From assembly GCA_045576335.1 (NCBI GenBank), contig JAZNGH010000036.1, forward strand, positions 1 through 64,000: 64,000 nt of DNA, read 5' to 3'. The notes below the pieces were generated by a model that did no database searches, was not told the origin of the DNA, and saw only the letters and a list, made by a program, of their open reading frames with translations. Positions 9,187-18,027 of the stretch are shown here, piece after piece. Positions within the stretch are counted from its first letter, which is position 1, and each line of letters begins with the position of its first letter. This DNA comes from Scatosoma sp045576335 (lineage in GTDB: Bacteria > Bacillota > Clostridia > Christensenellales > Borkfalkiaceae). The translations under genes were made by a program, and so were the position numbers.

Positions 9187-10257
9187 TTAGTAATTCTTGA
9201 TCAAAAGCTCTGTAACATTGCCGCGTTTTTCTGCTTTACTGTTTATCATTCTAACCGCGGTAATGCGTTGTATATCAAATTCGGCATATAAATCATCAAA
9301 AAAATTATCTTCAAAATTTACGTTGTGTGGATCTGAATTGTTTAACATAACCTTAACGCCGTTATCGGACAATTTCTTATAAAAACTTGCGAGTTCTAAT
9401 TGGTCCTTATCATTAAATTGGTTTTCAGTATAAGACGTAAAAGCAGAAGTAATATTCAAAGGTCGATAAGGGGGGTCGAAGTAAACCAAAGTGTTTTCGT
9501 CTGCAAAATTTTCCACGTCGTGATAATCGCAAGAGCGCATAATAACGTTTTGCAGTCTTTTAGAAATGTTCATTAAATTTTCTTTATCACAAATAAGGGG
9601 ATTTTTATATTTTCCTGCTGGAACATTAAATTTGCCCGACTTATTAACTCTATATAAACCGTTAAAGCAAGTTTTATTAAGGAATATAAATAAAGCTGCT
9701 TTAATTATAGACGTTTCTTCGTTTAATACTAATTCGTTAAACTTATCCCGTTTGGTGTAATAATATTCTTGTTGAGCATTCATATCAAGTTTTTTATATT
9801 CCTCTTGAAGAAATTGCAACTCTCTCAATAATACTTCACAATTTTCTTTTATAACATTAAAGGCATTTATAAGTTCTTTATTGTTGTCGTTTATATAAAC
9901 TTCTTCAAAAGAATATTCATTTAAGAGCGCAAACAAAAGAGCACCACCACCAACAAACGGCTCGGCATATTTTGTAATCGTTGTTCCCATTCCTTCGGGG
10001 AGATTTGCTTTAAGAACGTCTAACAGTTGTCCTTTTCCACCTGCCCATTTAACAAATGGGTGGGTGTTTCCTTTTTCGGTAACAGCATTTCGCTTCATTC
10101 TCGCATCAACGGGTTTTTCTGCATTGCGAGGAATAATCCACATATTGCCGAGCATCGCAACGTTGGGGATTCTACTTTCCGAGCAAAGGATAGACACTCG
10201 TCTTTGAGATATATTCCATTTTTCGGCGGCTTCTCTTGCTGACATATACTGAATCAT
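9187..10257 (-). CDS. dpnM: Dam-type adenine-N6 DNA methyltransferase (GATC) with N-terminal HTH
   Basis: Methylates adenine in GATC and so protects the host from the adjacent nuclease. Residues from about 68 form a DpnM/Dam enzyme: motif X FVKWAGGKG (68-76), motif I EPFVGGG (99-105) and catalytic DPPY (261-264). Residues 1-55 are an added helix-turn-helix (SAREAAEKWNISQRRVSILC) of the excisionase/MerR-like kind, which could bind its own promoter. The start at 10257 is set by AGGAGG; the longer open frame upstream runs through the promoter. Confidence 0.93.
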   Translation of the reverse strand: MIQYMSAREAAEKWNISQRRVSILCSESRIPNVAMLGNMWIIPRNAEKPVDARMKRNAVTEKGNTHPFVKWAGGKGQLLDVLKANLPEGMGTTITKYAEPFVGGGALLFALLNEYSFEEVYINDNNKELINAFNVIKENCEVLLRELQFLQEEYKKLDMNAQQEYYYTKRDKFNELVLNEETSIIKAALFIFLNKTCFNGLYRVNKSGKFNVPAGKYKNPLICDKENLMNISKRLQNVIMRSCDYHDVENFADENTLVYFDPPYRPLNITSAFTSYTENQFNDKDQLELASFYKKLSDNGVKVMLNNSDPHNVNFEDNFFDDLYAEFDIQRITAVRMINSKAEKRGNVTELLIKNY

Positions 10258-10289
10258 ATCAAACCTCCTATTAAAAACAGTTATAGTTA

Positions 10290-10318
10290 TATTATATTCT
10301 ATATCTCGAATAATATCA
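10290..10318 (-). promoter_or_regulatory. Promoter of the DpnII-like operon
   Basis: TTGATA (10313-10318) and TATAAT (10290-10295) with 17 bp between them. An imperfect palindrome (10267-10285) lies between the -10 and the Shine-Dalgarno. Confidence 0.7.
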
Positions 10319-10356
10319 AGTAGTTTTATGGGTTTACAAGAAAAATTAAACAAAAA

Positions 10357-10393
10357 AAAGAGAATTATACTTTTCAAAGTGTCAATTCTCTTT
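10357..10393 (-). terminator. Terminator of the alaS operon
   Basis: Minus-strand stem formed by 10357-10366 and 10384-10393, followed by a run of Ts. It lies about 50 bp after the stop of the alaS-linked gene. Confidence 0.75.
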
Positions 10394-10444
10394 AATCTCA
10401 ATTAAAATCTTTATGGGAAAAGCGGTAACGCCGTCTTTTCTTTT

Positions 10445-10819
10445 TTATAATTGTATCCCTAAAAAATCGGGTTTACCGCTGACAAGCTCGGCGAGCAATA
10501 GCTCTGCCACGAACGCGCGGCGTTCGTCGATACTCGCCTTTTTGAAAAGGTGCTTTACCTTGAACGCGCGGTATTGCTTGGGGTACAGCGTTTTGAGCGA
10601 GGGGAAACGGTATTCGCCGTTTACGCTCACGACGATATTGATATCATTGCCGCCCGACACCTCGCGCCAGTCGAAAAAATCCCTGCCCTTTTTATAACGG
10701 CAAATATACACGCAACTGCTATCCCCGCCCTTTTGGTAAAAGTATTCAAAAGCAAAGCCCTTTTCCAAAAACGGCGCGGTGAGCGTTTTTATCCTTTCTG
10801 CCGATTGAATTTCGTTCAT
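10445..10819 (-). CDS. Hypothetical protein coupled to alaS
   Basis: A 124-residue protein of unknown function. It has an alpha-beta pattern with aromatic-rich strands (FAFEYFYQKGGDSSCVYICRY) and no signal or membrane segment. Its ATG overlaps the alaS stop by 4 nt, so the two are translated together. The link to alanyl-tRNA synthetase could mean a role in translation, but no motif supports a specific activity. Confidence 0.75.
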   Translation of the reverse strand: MNEIQSAERIKTLTAPFLEKGFAFEYFYQKGGDSSCVYICRYKKGRDFFDWREVSGGNDINIVVSVNGEYRFPSLKTLYPKQYRAFKVKHLFKKASIDERRAFVAELLLAELVSGKPDFLGIQL

Positions 10820-12645
10820 TGCAAAACTGCCTTAATGCGGCGAAGCCCGCTTCCGCAGCTTTGCTCCTTTTGGATTTTGAATTTGCCAAGCTTGCCCGTC
10901 GATTCTACGTGCGGACCGCCGCAAATTTCCTTGGAGAAATCGCCGATTGTGTACGTCTTGACTACCTCGCCGTACTTGCTCTCGAAAAGCCCCGTAAAGC
11001 CCTCCGCTTTCGCTTCTTCCAGCGAAATTTCTTTCATCACCACGGGGATATCCTTGGCAATCACTTCGTTGACCATATCCTCCACCGCTTTGATTTGCTC
11101 CGCCGTCATAGGCTGGGGCAAATTAAAGTCAAAGCGCAATCTTTCCTCGGTGATATTCGAGCCCTTTTGATTGACGTCGGGCGAGCATACCTTTTTGAGC
11201 GCGGCGTGCAAAAGGTGCGTCGCCGTGTGCAGCGCGGTCGTCGCTTCCTTGTGGTCGGCAAGACCGCATGCAAATTTCTGTTCGCTACCCGCTTTACTCT
11301 TGTTTTGGTGCTCCTCGAACGCCGCTTTATAGCCCTCTAAATCCACGCCGAAGCCGCGTTCCTTCGCCATTTCGTCGGTAATCTCTACGGGGAAGCCGTA
11401 GGTGTCGTACAAATGGAACGCCTGCTTGCCGCCGATCACCTTTTCAGGCACGTACGCGGGGTCTTTTTGGGACATAAACGCGTTTTTGCGTTCGATACCG
11501 TTGATACATTTTTCAAACTCTTTCAAGCCCTGCTGCAAGGTCTTGGTGAATTTTGCTTCCTCTTTATTCAGCTCCTCGGCAATTTTCTCGCGATTGATTT
11601 TCAGCTCGGGATATACGCCCTCGTAATACGCGATAAACGCCTCGGAAATCTTGGCAAGACTGCCCTCGGGCAAGTCGATTTTACGCCCGAAACGGACGGC
11701 GCGGCGGATAATTCTACGCAAAATATAGCCTTGGTCGGTATTCGACGGCACGATACCCTTTTCGTCGCCAAGCATAAAGGTTGCCGTACGCGTATGGTCA
11801 AGCAACACGCGGAAAGCCTTGGTCGTGTCCTCGTCCTCGCCATAGGTTTTGCCCGTTAAATCGGAAATGACTTTAATCGCGCCCTCAAAAATATCCGTTT
11901 CGTACACGCTGGATTTGCCGTTGAGTACGCACAGCGCACGCTCCAAGCCCATACCCGTATCCACGTTCTTTTGCGAAAGCTCGACGTAGCTTCCGTCCGC
12001 TTGCTTATTAAAGCGCATAAATACGTCGTTCCAAATCTCCAAAAACGCGCCGCAATTACAGTCGGGGTTGCAGGTCGGCGAGCATTTGGGTTTGCGAATG
12101 ACGAACATTTCGGTATCCGTTCCGCACGGACCCGTCAAGCCCGCAGGACCCCACCAGTTATTCTCGCGGGGCATAAAATAGATGTTTTCCTTTTTAATAC
12201 CCGCTTTTTCCCAAAGCGCGGCGGCTTCCGTGTCACGGGGCAGCGTATCGTCGCCGCCGAATACCGTCACGGCAAGCTTGTCCGAAGGAATACCCAAATA
12301 GTCCTTGCCCGTCAAAAACTCGTAGCTCCAAGGAATCATTTCTTCCTTGAAATAGTCGCCAAGCGACCAGTTTCCAAGCATTTCAAAAAAGGTACAATGT
12401 CTTTCGTCGCCTACGTCCTCGATATCTCCCGTACGCACGCATTTCTGCACGTCGGTAAGGCGTTTGCCCGCGGGATGCTTTTCGCCCAACAGATAGGGCA
12501 CGAGCGGGTGCATACCCGCCGTCGTGAACAAAACGGTGGGATCGTTTTCGGGAATGAGCGAAGCGGACGGGATAATTTTATGCCCGCGCTTTTCGAAAAA
12601 GCCCAAATACATTTCTCTTAATGATTGTCCTGTATACGTCTTCAT
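10816..12645 (-). CDS. alaS: Alanyl-tRNA synthetase, short form lacking the C-Ala domain
   Basis: Charges tRNA-Ala and should hydrolyse mischarged Ser/Gly-tRNA. The 609 residues contain the class II catalytic core (RTGDIEDVGD...CTFFEMLGNWS, 71-95) with a Cys-rich insertion (CSPTCNPDCNC, 188-198). The editing domain keeps its zinc ligands H473, H477, C575 and H579; the usual CGGTH reads CGGPH. The protein stops after GLRRIKAVL, so the C-terminal C-Ala region is missing, and the segment between core and editing domain is short (full-length enzymes are about 870 residues). The start at 12645 follows AGAGGA. Confidence 0.93.
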   Translation of the reverse strand: MKTYTGQSLREMYLGFFEKRGHKIIPSASLIPENDPTVLFTTAGMHPLVPYLLGEKHPAGKRLTDVQKCVRTGDIEDVGDERHCTFFEMLGNWSLGDYFKEEMIPWSYEFLTGKDYLGIPSDKLAVTVFGGDDTLPRDTEAAALWEKAGIKKENIYFMPRENNWWGPAGLTGPCGTDTEMFVIRKPKCSPTCNPDCNCGAFLEIWNDVFMRFNKQADGSYVELSQKNVDTGMGLERALCVLNGKSSVYETDIFEGAIKVISDLTGKTYGEDEDTTKAFRVLLDHTRTATFMLGDEKGIVPSNTDQGYILRRIIRRAVRFGRKIDLPEGSLAKISEAFIAYYEGVYPELKINREKIAEELNKEEAKFTKTLQQGLKEFEKCINGIERKNAFMSQKDPAYVPEKVIGGKQAFHLYDTYGFPVEITDEMAKERGFGVDLEGYKAAFEEHQNKSKAGSEQKFACGLADHKEATTALHTATHLLHAALKKVCSPDVNQKGSNITEERLRFDFNLPQPMTAEQIKAVEDMVNEVIAKDIPVVMKEISLEEAKAEGFTGLFESKYGEVVKTYTIGDFSKEICGGPHVESTGKLGKFKIQKEQSCGSGLRRIKAVLQ

Positions 12646-12676
12646 AGTATCGTCCTCTATATCGTTTTTCTTATAC

Positions 12677-12705
12677 ATTATATACGCACCGCGCGTTTTT
12701 GTCAA
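12677..12705 (-). promoter_or_regulatory. Promoter of alaS
   Basis: Consensus TTGACA (12700-12705), 17 bp, TATAAT (12677-12682), just upstream of the alaS leader, giving alaS its own transcription behind the cys operon. Confidence 0.85.
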
Positions 12706-12721
12706 GCGATACGCGCTTTCT

Positions 12722-13675
12722 TTACAAAATTGTGATGAGCAGCCAGTACAAAAGGGGTATGGTTGCCACCGAAAGCAAGGTCGTGCCCAGCGTGAAGGAA
12801 ACGGCGTTTTCGGTGTCGCCGTCGTACCCGTCCGCAAAGGTCGTCGCGAGCGCGGCGGTCGGCAGAGCAAAGGACACGAAAAGACCGAGAATAATCTCCT
12901 CGCTCACCGCCGTCCAGAAGCTATGCAACAAAAACGCAAGCGCAATCACGACCGCGGGCACGGCAACGAGCTTGATTGCAGAAACGTAGTACGTTTTCCA
13001 GTTTCCGAACATAGGCTTTAAGGACACGCCGCCGAGCTTGATGCCCAAAATCAGCATGGAAAGCGGCGTAACGACGTTGCCCAAATACCCCGCGTAGGTG
13101 GAAATTTCGGGCACGTACCCCTTCACGCCCAAAAGATTGCACACAAGTCCCACCGCAAACGCAATTAAAACGGGGTTGAGAAAGGCTTTTTTCAGGCTAA
13201 TCGTCGATTTGTCGCCCGAAATCAGGAAAATGCCCAGCGTGTACATCAACGCGTTGGTGATGATATTGATAATAATTACGCAAGTCAACACGAGCGGTTG
13301 CGAGGCGAAAACCGCGCTTGCAAGGGGAATACCCAAGAAGCCGTTGTTGGTGAAAATGGAGCAAAAACGCATCATTCCACGCGTTTTTTCTTCCTTTTCC
13401 ATTGCCGTAAAGGGCTTGGACAAGAAGAAGCAGACCATAGTATACCCGACTCCAAAGGCCGCGGAAATAAGCACGGTCGTCAAAAGCTCGCCGTCAAAGG
13501 AAACGTTGAGGGTGCTGTTCAAAATCAAGAACGGCATACCGATATACATAAGCACCTTGGACAGCACGCCCGATTGCTCCGTTTTCAAGATTTTCGTCTT
13601 AACGAGCACTACGCCCGGCACGGCAAGCAACACGAACACGATCACGTTGCGAAGCATAATTTCTAATGCAGTCAT
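12722..13675 (-). CDS. AEC-family transporter (auxin efflux carrier type)
   Basis: A 317-residue integral membrane carrier with about ten membrane segments in two five-helix repeats, typical of AEC permeases that export small organic or amino acids. Landmarks are IGMPFLILNS near residue 44, TNNGFLGIPLA near 110 and LSMLILGIKLGG near 207. It begins 14 bp after cysS and is probably the last gene of the cysE-cysS transcription unit, which suggests a sulfur amino-acid related substrate; that is inference from position. Confidence 0.88.
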   Translation of the reverse strand: MTALEIMLRNVIVFVLLAVPGVVLVKTKILKTEQSGVLSKVLMYIGMPFLILNSTLNVSFDGELLTTVLISAAFGVGYTMVCFFLSKPFTAMEKEEKTRGMMRFCSIFTNNGFLGIPLASAVFASQPLVLTCVIIINIITNALMYTLGIFLISGDKSTISLKKAFLNPVLIAFAVGLVCNLLGVKGYVPEISTYAGYLGNVVTPLSMLILGIKLGGVSLKPMFGNWKTYYVSAIKLVAVPAVVIALAFLLHSFWTAVSEEIILGLFVSFALPTAALATTFADGYDGDTENAVSFTLGTTLLSVATIPLLYWLLITIL

Positions 13676-13689
13676 TTTTTTCTCTCCCG

Positions 13690-15087
13690 TTAATTTTTAA
13701 TAAGCTCGTAGCCCGTTTTGCTATCCTTTACCGAATAGCCCATTTCCGCAAGCTTGGCGCGGAGCTCGTCGCTCTTTGCCCAGTCGCGCGCCGTTCTTGC
13801 CGCCCATCTCTCTTCGGCAACCGCCTTGACCTCGGCAGGCACGCTATCCTCTTGCTTGTGTTCTGCCACGTACGCTTTCGCGTTCTTTTTGAACAAGCCG
13901 AGCAAACCGTACGTTTCGCGGATTTGCGCCGCGTACGCCGCTGCTTTCGCGTCTTTTGCGGCGAGATATTTTTTCATTTCCTTGAAATAGCCGAACAGAT
14001 TAGAGAGCGCGAGCGCGGTGTTGAAATCGTCGCTCATGCAGGCGTTGAACTCGTCGTCTACGCGTTTCGCCTCAACCCTGCCCCCCTCGTCTACGGTGAA
14101 ATTCGCTTCGTCCACCGCCGCCAAAGCCGTGTAAAAATCAAGGATATGCTTCTCCGCTTCGGGGAAAAGCTCGTTTGTTATATTGATGTCGTTGCGGTAA
14201 TTCGTTTGGAGAAGCGCGAACTTGATTGCCTCGTCCGAATATTTCTCCAAAAGCTCGGCAAGGAGCAGGCTGTTCCCCAGCGATTTGCTCATTTTCTGAC
14301 CGTTGACCTTGATAAGCCCGTTATGCGTCCAGTATCGGACGAATTGCTTGCCCGTGAGGGCTTCCGTTTGTGCAATCTCGTTTTCGTGGTGGGGGAAAAT
14401 CAAATCCCTGCCGCCGCCGTGAATGTCGATTTGGTCGCCAAAAGCGGTGCGGTTCATTGCCGAACATTCGATATGCCAGCCCGGTCTGCCCTTGCCCCAA
14501 GGCGATTCCCAGAAAATCTCGCCCTCCTTCGCGCTCTTCCAAAGTGCGAAATCGTACGCGTTCTTTTTCTCGTCGTCGTTATCCACGCGCACGCCGTCGA
14601 GCGCGTCCTCTACGTTGCGGTTGGAAAGCTTGCCGTAGCCCTTAAAGCTCGCCACGTCGAAGTATACATCGCCGTTTTTGGTGGGGTATGCGTGACCCTT
14701 GTCAATGAGCGTTTGCACGAAATCGATTATATTTTGGATATTTTCGGTGGCTTTGAGCCAAATATCGGGGTCGTCCACACAGAATTTGTCCATAATTTGA
14801 TTGATATTTTCAATCATTTTTTCGGCGTATTCGTCGGCGGGGATACCCGTTTCGTGGGATTTGGCGATAATTTTATCGTCCACGTCCGTATAGTTGCGCG
14901 CGTACGTTACGTCGTAGCCCGCTTTTTTAAGGTATTTCCGCATAATGTCGTAAATGAGTGCTTGATACCCGTGCCCGATATGCGCTTCGCCCGAAACGGT
15001 GATGCCGCAAGCGTACATCTTGACCTTGCCCTCCTCCAAGGGGATAAATTCTTCCTTTCTTTTCGTGAGCGAATTATAAATTTTCAT
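13690..15087 (-). CDS. cysS: Cysteinyl-tRNA synthetase
   Basis: Class I synthetase attaching cysteine to tRNA-Cys. The 465 residues carry the zinc Cys in YACGIT (C27), the HIGH signature (36-39), a second zinc-site region around HIECSAM, and KMSKS in the second half (GQKMSKSLGN). Length is normal. It overlaps the cysE stop by 14 nt and lies downstream of the cysteine T-box, so it should respond to uncharged tRNA-Cys. Confidence 0.97.
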   Translation of the reverse strand: MKIYNSLTKRKEEFIPLEEGKVKMYACGITVSGEAHIGHGYQALIYDIMRKYLKKAGYDVTYARNYTDVDDKIIAKSHETGIPADEYAEKMIENINQIMDKFCVDDPDIWLKATENIQNIIDFVQTLIDKGHAYPTKNGDVYFDVASFKGYGKLSNRNVEDALDGVRVDNDDEKKNAYDFALWKSAKEGEIFWESPWGKGRPGWHIECSAMNRTAFGDQIDIHGGGRDLIFPHHENEIAQTEALTGKQFVRYWTHNGLIKVNGQKMSKSLGNSLLLAELLEKYSDEAIKFALLQTNYRNDINITNELFPEAEKHILDFYTALAAVDEANFTVDEGGRVEAKRVDDEFNACMSDDFNTALALSNLFGYFKEMKKYLAAKDAKAAAYAAQIRETYGLLGLFKKNAKAYVAEHKQEDSVPAEVKAVAEERWAARTARDWAKSDELRAKLAEMGYSVKDSKTGYELIKN

Positions 15088-15805
15088 TATTCGTTTCTCC
15101 TTTTTCCTCGTTTTCTGCTTGGATTTCCTGTTTCGCCGTTTTTTTCTTGCTTCGTTTTTCCTCGGCGATCCGCGCGGCTTTCTTTGCTTCTTCCTCTTTT
15201 CTTTCCGCTTCTTCGGCGCTGATTTCCGCGTTCAGCGCGGCGACCGCGATAATGCCCGAATGGGCGGTATCCTCCGTTTCAGGCGTGCGTATACGCACGA
15301 TACGCCCCGGCACGCCTACGACCGTCGCATACGGCGGCACTTCCTTTAACACCACCGCGCCCGCGCCGATTTTCGCGCCCTTGCCGACGGTAAACCCGCC
15401 GAGTACCTTTGCACCCGCCGAAAGCGTCACGTTTTCCATAATCGTCGGGTGGCGTTTGCCGCGTTCCTTGCCCGTTCCGCCGAGCGTCACGCCCTGATAG
15501 ATAACCGTGCCTCTATGCACCTCCGCCGTTTCGCCGATTACCACGCCCGAACCGTGGTCGATAAACACGCCGCCCTCGATTTTTGCCGCGGGGTGGATTT
15601 CCACGCCCGTAAAAAACCGCGTCAGTTGGCTGATAATTCTCGCCACGAGCTTCAATTTCATTTTGACGTGAAAAAAGTACGCCACTCTGTGCCACGACAG
15701 CGCGTGAACGCCTGCATAGGTCAGGAAAATTTCAAACGAATTTCTTGCGGCGGGGTCGTTGATTTTTGCCGCTTTGATATCGTCCCGAAGGTTTTGAAAC
15801 CACAT
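15074..15805 (-). CDS. cysE: Serine O-acetyltransferase
   Basis: Makes O-acetylserine from serine and acetyl-CoA, the entry step of cysteine synthesis. 243 residues: a helical N-terminal part, then left-handed beta-helix hexapeptide repeats with the active region VFIDHGSGVVIGE and GVTLGGTGKERGKRHP. The last 50 residues form a charged Lys/Glu-rich tail beyond the usual end. The start at 15805 is decided by AAGGAGG (15811-15817); an in-frame ATG at 15823 lies upstream of that signal and would start inside the inserted repeat. Confidence 0.95.
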   Translation of the reverse strand: MWFQNLRDDIKAAKINDPAARNSFEIFLTYAGVHALSWHRVAYFFHVKMKLKLVARIISQLTRFFTGVEIHPAAKIEGGVFIDHGSGVVIGETAEVHRGTVIYQGVTLGGTGKERGKRHPTIMENVTLSAGAKVLGGFTVGKGAKIGAGAVVLKEVPPYATVVGVPGRIVRIRTPETEDTAHSGIIAVAALNAEISAEEAERKEEEAKKAARIAEEKRSKKKTAKQEIQAENEEKGETNNENL

Positions 15806-15816
15806 AATGACCTCCT

Positions 15817-16094
15817 TAACCAATTCAATATAATCCGAACCCGATTTTGAGTGGCGAATTTTGCCGCATATTGCGTTAAAACCCTTGTCAAACCGTTAAG
15901 GTTTGCCTTCGGCTTTCGCCTTATATCCGCCTAAAATTCGCCTACTGAAAATTGCTCGCACGCAAAAGAGCGTATTTTTAGATGGATTTTGTCAAAGGCG
16001 ACCGCAATCGTACAAATGTACTATAAGGGCGCATTTGGCGTAAGACGCTAAAAAGACGCCTTTTGCGCGGGTTCGGATTATATTGAATTGGTTA
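15817..16094. mobile_element. 278-bp MITE-like element with 27-bp perfect terminal inverted repeats
   Basis: Positions 15817-15843 and 16068-16094 are perfect inverted repeats of 27 bp. Both ends carry TA as the outermost dinucleotide, as expected for a TA target duplication by an IS630/mariner-type transposase. The interior has no reading frame and several short inverted repeats. It sits between the terminator of the Cys T-box leader and the Shine-Dalgarno of cysE, so the read-through transcript must cross it. Confidence 0.85.
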
Positions 16095-16096
16095 GA

Positions 16097-16356
16097 TAAA
16101 AAAACCTTTATATTACGTAATAGTCCGTATTACATAATATAAAGGCGGTTTGGTTCGCTGTTCCACTTTATTTCAGAAAACTCTAAAAAGTTTTCCCTCG
16201 TTAGCCGATAACGGCGGCAGCCGCGGGGGATTAGCCCGTCCATCACGGAAACGCACTTTCACCCCCTTTCCCACGCAACGCGCTTTCAGCCTACGGCACG
16301 TTTCTCTGTTTATGGTAAACCAAGGTTACTCTTTTTCCGCATCGGAATATTAAATT
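16097..16356 (-). promoter_or_regulatory. T-box riboswitch (tRNA-Cys) for cysE-cysS
   Basis: The minus-strand leader shows T-box features in order: AGAGTAACC (AGUA-type bulge), CAGAGAA (distal loop), GGCTGAAAGC, a candidate UGC specifier at 16253-16255 in the context AAGTGCGTT, and the T-box GTGGAACAGCG. The bulge reads UGGA, which pairs with the UCCA end of tRNA-Cys. A terminator with an 18-bp stem follows (about 16105-16146) and ends in TTTTTTT. Uncharged tRNA-Cys should favour read-through into cysE-cysS. Confidence 0.82.
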
Positions 16357-16362
16357 TTTATC

Positions 16363-16391
16363 ATTATAACACTTCTAAACGTAAAAATCAA
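16363..16391 (-). promoter_or_regulatory. Promoter of the cysteine T-box operon
   Basis: TTGATT (16386-16391), 17 bp, TATAAT (16363-16368); transcription should start near 16356. Confidence 0.8.
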
Positions 16392-16397
16392 CTGTTT

Positions 16398-17024
16398 TTA
16401 CGCCAAAAATAAGTTTTCGATTTTATATTCCGCGAGCGCGTCGTCAATCATAGGCCTATTAAAGACCTTCGTGCCTACCAGATACGCGATCACCACGTCC
16501 TTGGGCTGGGTATAATCCATTTCGTAGCCGTTGATTGCAAGCAGGTTTTTCATATCCTCCATAGGGATATGGTTTGCGAGCGCAAACGAAAAAATCAAAT
16601 TTTTGGTGGGCGCGTATTTACCCTTGTAAATCCCCGTCCAAATCTCTTTCTCTATCGCCAAGCCCTCGCCCGCGTTCGCTTCCGTAAGGTTGTATTTCTC
16701 CATCACCGCGCGCAACCATTTATGCGGCGCGTAACGGGAAAACACGTTCTTTATCCTGGTAAAAAAGCCAAGCGGCAAAAAGGAAAAGGAAAACGTTTTA
16801 TCCGAAAGCTGGGCTTTGAGCGTTTTTAAGATAGAAGCCTTGTTTTCCTGCAAAGCAAGGCGCATAGTTTCGGGCGGGAGCGTATAGGCATACGTCCGAC
16901 CGTCCGCGCGCACCTCCGAGGTTTGCATTTTCGGCATACGGTATTCGGGCAAAATACAAAGCTTGTCGTAATTTGCGTACGTTTCGCAAAAATATGCGTC
17001 TAAATCGTTGAGAAAATCCTGCAT
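16398..17024 (-). CDS. Hypothetical protein
   Basis: A 208-residue protein, not recognised. It is mostly helical and charged, without a signal peptide or membrane segment. Residues around 85-125 are basic and aromatic (KTFSFSFLPLGFFTRIKNVF), and the C-terminal half resembles a small helical bundle (NHIPMEDMKNLLAINGY). The start at 17024 follows AAGGAAC; a longer frame to 17084 has no signal. It is probably monocistronic, and its stop lies next to the -35 of the cys operon. Confidence 0.7.
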   Translation of the reverse strand: MQDFLNDLDAYFCETYANYDKLCILPEYRMPKMQTSEVRADGRTYAYTLPPETMRLALQENKASILKTLKAQLSDKTFSFSFLPLGFFTRIKNVFSRYAPHKWLRAVMEKYNLTEANAGEGLAIEKEIWTGIYKGKYAPTKNLIFSFALANHIPMEDMKNLLAINGYEMDYTQPKDVVIAYLVGTKVFNRPMIDDALAEYKIENLFLA

Positions 17025-17268
17025 TTGCTTGTTCCTTACGTGTATCGTTGCGTTTATTATAGCACACCGCCGCGAAAAAGGCAAACGTTTTGCGTTCGTT
17101 GCGCTTTTCCCGTGCGTGATATCTTCGTGAAAGTCACATTTTTTTGGTACTTTTTCGCATTTTTACATTTTTTAAGTAAAGAAAGTGTAAAATTTTAACA
17201 TTCGCCCCTTCATTCGCTTGCATTTTGGGGGCGTTTATGTTAAGATACAGAAAAAAGGAGGTACTTTT

Positions 17269-18027
17269 ATGAAAAGAGACCGTATCGGTGAAATTGCCGA
17301 GCTTATCGACAAGCGCGGAAAGATATCCTTGAAGCAGTTGGAGGAATATTTCCCCACCGTTTCGCAAATGACCTTGCGAAGAGATTTGTTCCTACTCGAA
17401 GAAGAGGGCAAAATCATTCGCATCCGCGGCGGCGCAATGTCCGTCAAGGACGTACAAAAAACCTCCGGCGTATCGTATACCAAAAAGACGACGCTGCACA
17501 CGGACGAGAAAATCCAAATTGCGCAAAAGGCGGCGAGCCTGATAGACGAGGGCGCGTCCATTTACCTCGACGCCGGCTCGACCGCGCTCTATCTTGCCAA
17601 GGAAATGCCCGATATCGCCTGCAACGTATTCACCAACGGACTGGCGGTCGCGACCGAGCTTTCCAAGAAAAAGAACGTCGCCGTCAATCTCTTGGGCGGA
17701 CCGCTCATTAAGGAAAACCTCTCCACCGCGTCCTCGCTTTCCTCTATGTATTTCACGGATAACAATTTCGAGCTTGCCATTATCTCCGCTTCGGCGTTCA
17801 CGCCCGAAAACGGATTTTCGTGCGGTTCGCAAATGGAAGCCGACCTGTTCCGTATCATTCGTAAAAAAGCGAAGTTTACCTATATGATGCTGGACAGCTC
17901 CAAAATCGGTAAAATCAAGCCCTACACCTTTGCACGGGCGGAGGATATCAACGTACTTATCACCGACGAGGCGTTCCCCGCGGGCTTAAAGGAAAGCTTC
18001 AAGGCAATGAATATTGTCGTATTATAG
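17269..18027 (+). CDS. DeoR-family transcriptional regulator
   Basis: A sugar-phosphate responsive repressor type. The 252 residues have an N-terminal winged helix-turn-helix (MKRDRIGEIAELIDKRGKIS, with the recognition helix in TVSQMTLRRDL). A DeoR sensor domain follows, with DAGSTALYLAKE (about 100-111), NGLAVATELSKK and the late MLDSSKIGK motif. The start is set by AAAGGAGGTACTTTT. It is convergent with the M20 peptidase, overlapping it by 6 nt. The regulon is unknown; the nearby broken DUF4838 gene is a candidate former target. Confidence 0.92.
   Translation: MKRDRIGEIAELIDKRGKISLKQLEEYFPTVSQMTLRRDLFLLEEEGKIIRIRGGAMSVKDVQKTSGVSYTKKTTLHTDEKIQIAQKAASLIDEGASIYLDAGSTALYLAKEMPDIACNVFTNGLAVATELSKKKNVAVNLLGGPLIKENLSTASSLSSMYFTDNNFELAIISASAFTPENGFSCGSQMEADLFRIIRKKAKFTYMMLDSSKIGKIKPYTFARAEDINVLITDEAFPAGLKESFKAMNIVVL

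Noticed and set aside
13666..15222. 518-codon plus-strand frame opposite cysS and cysE
   Set aside because: Antisense shadow; both minus-strand genes are full-length with clear motifs.
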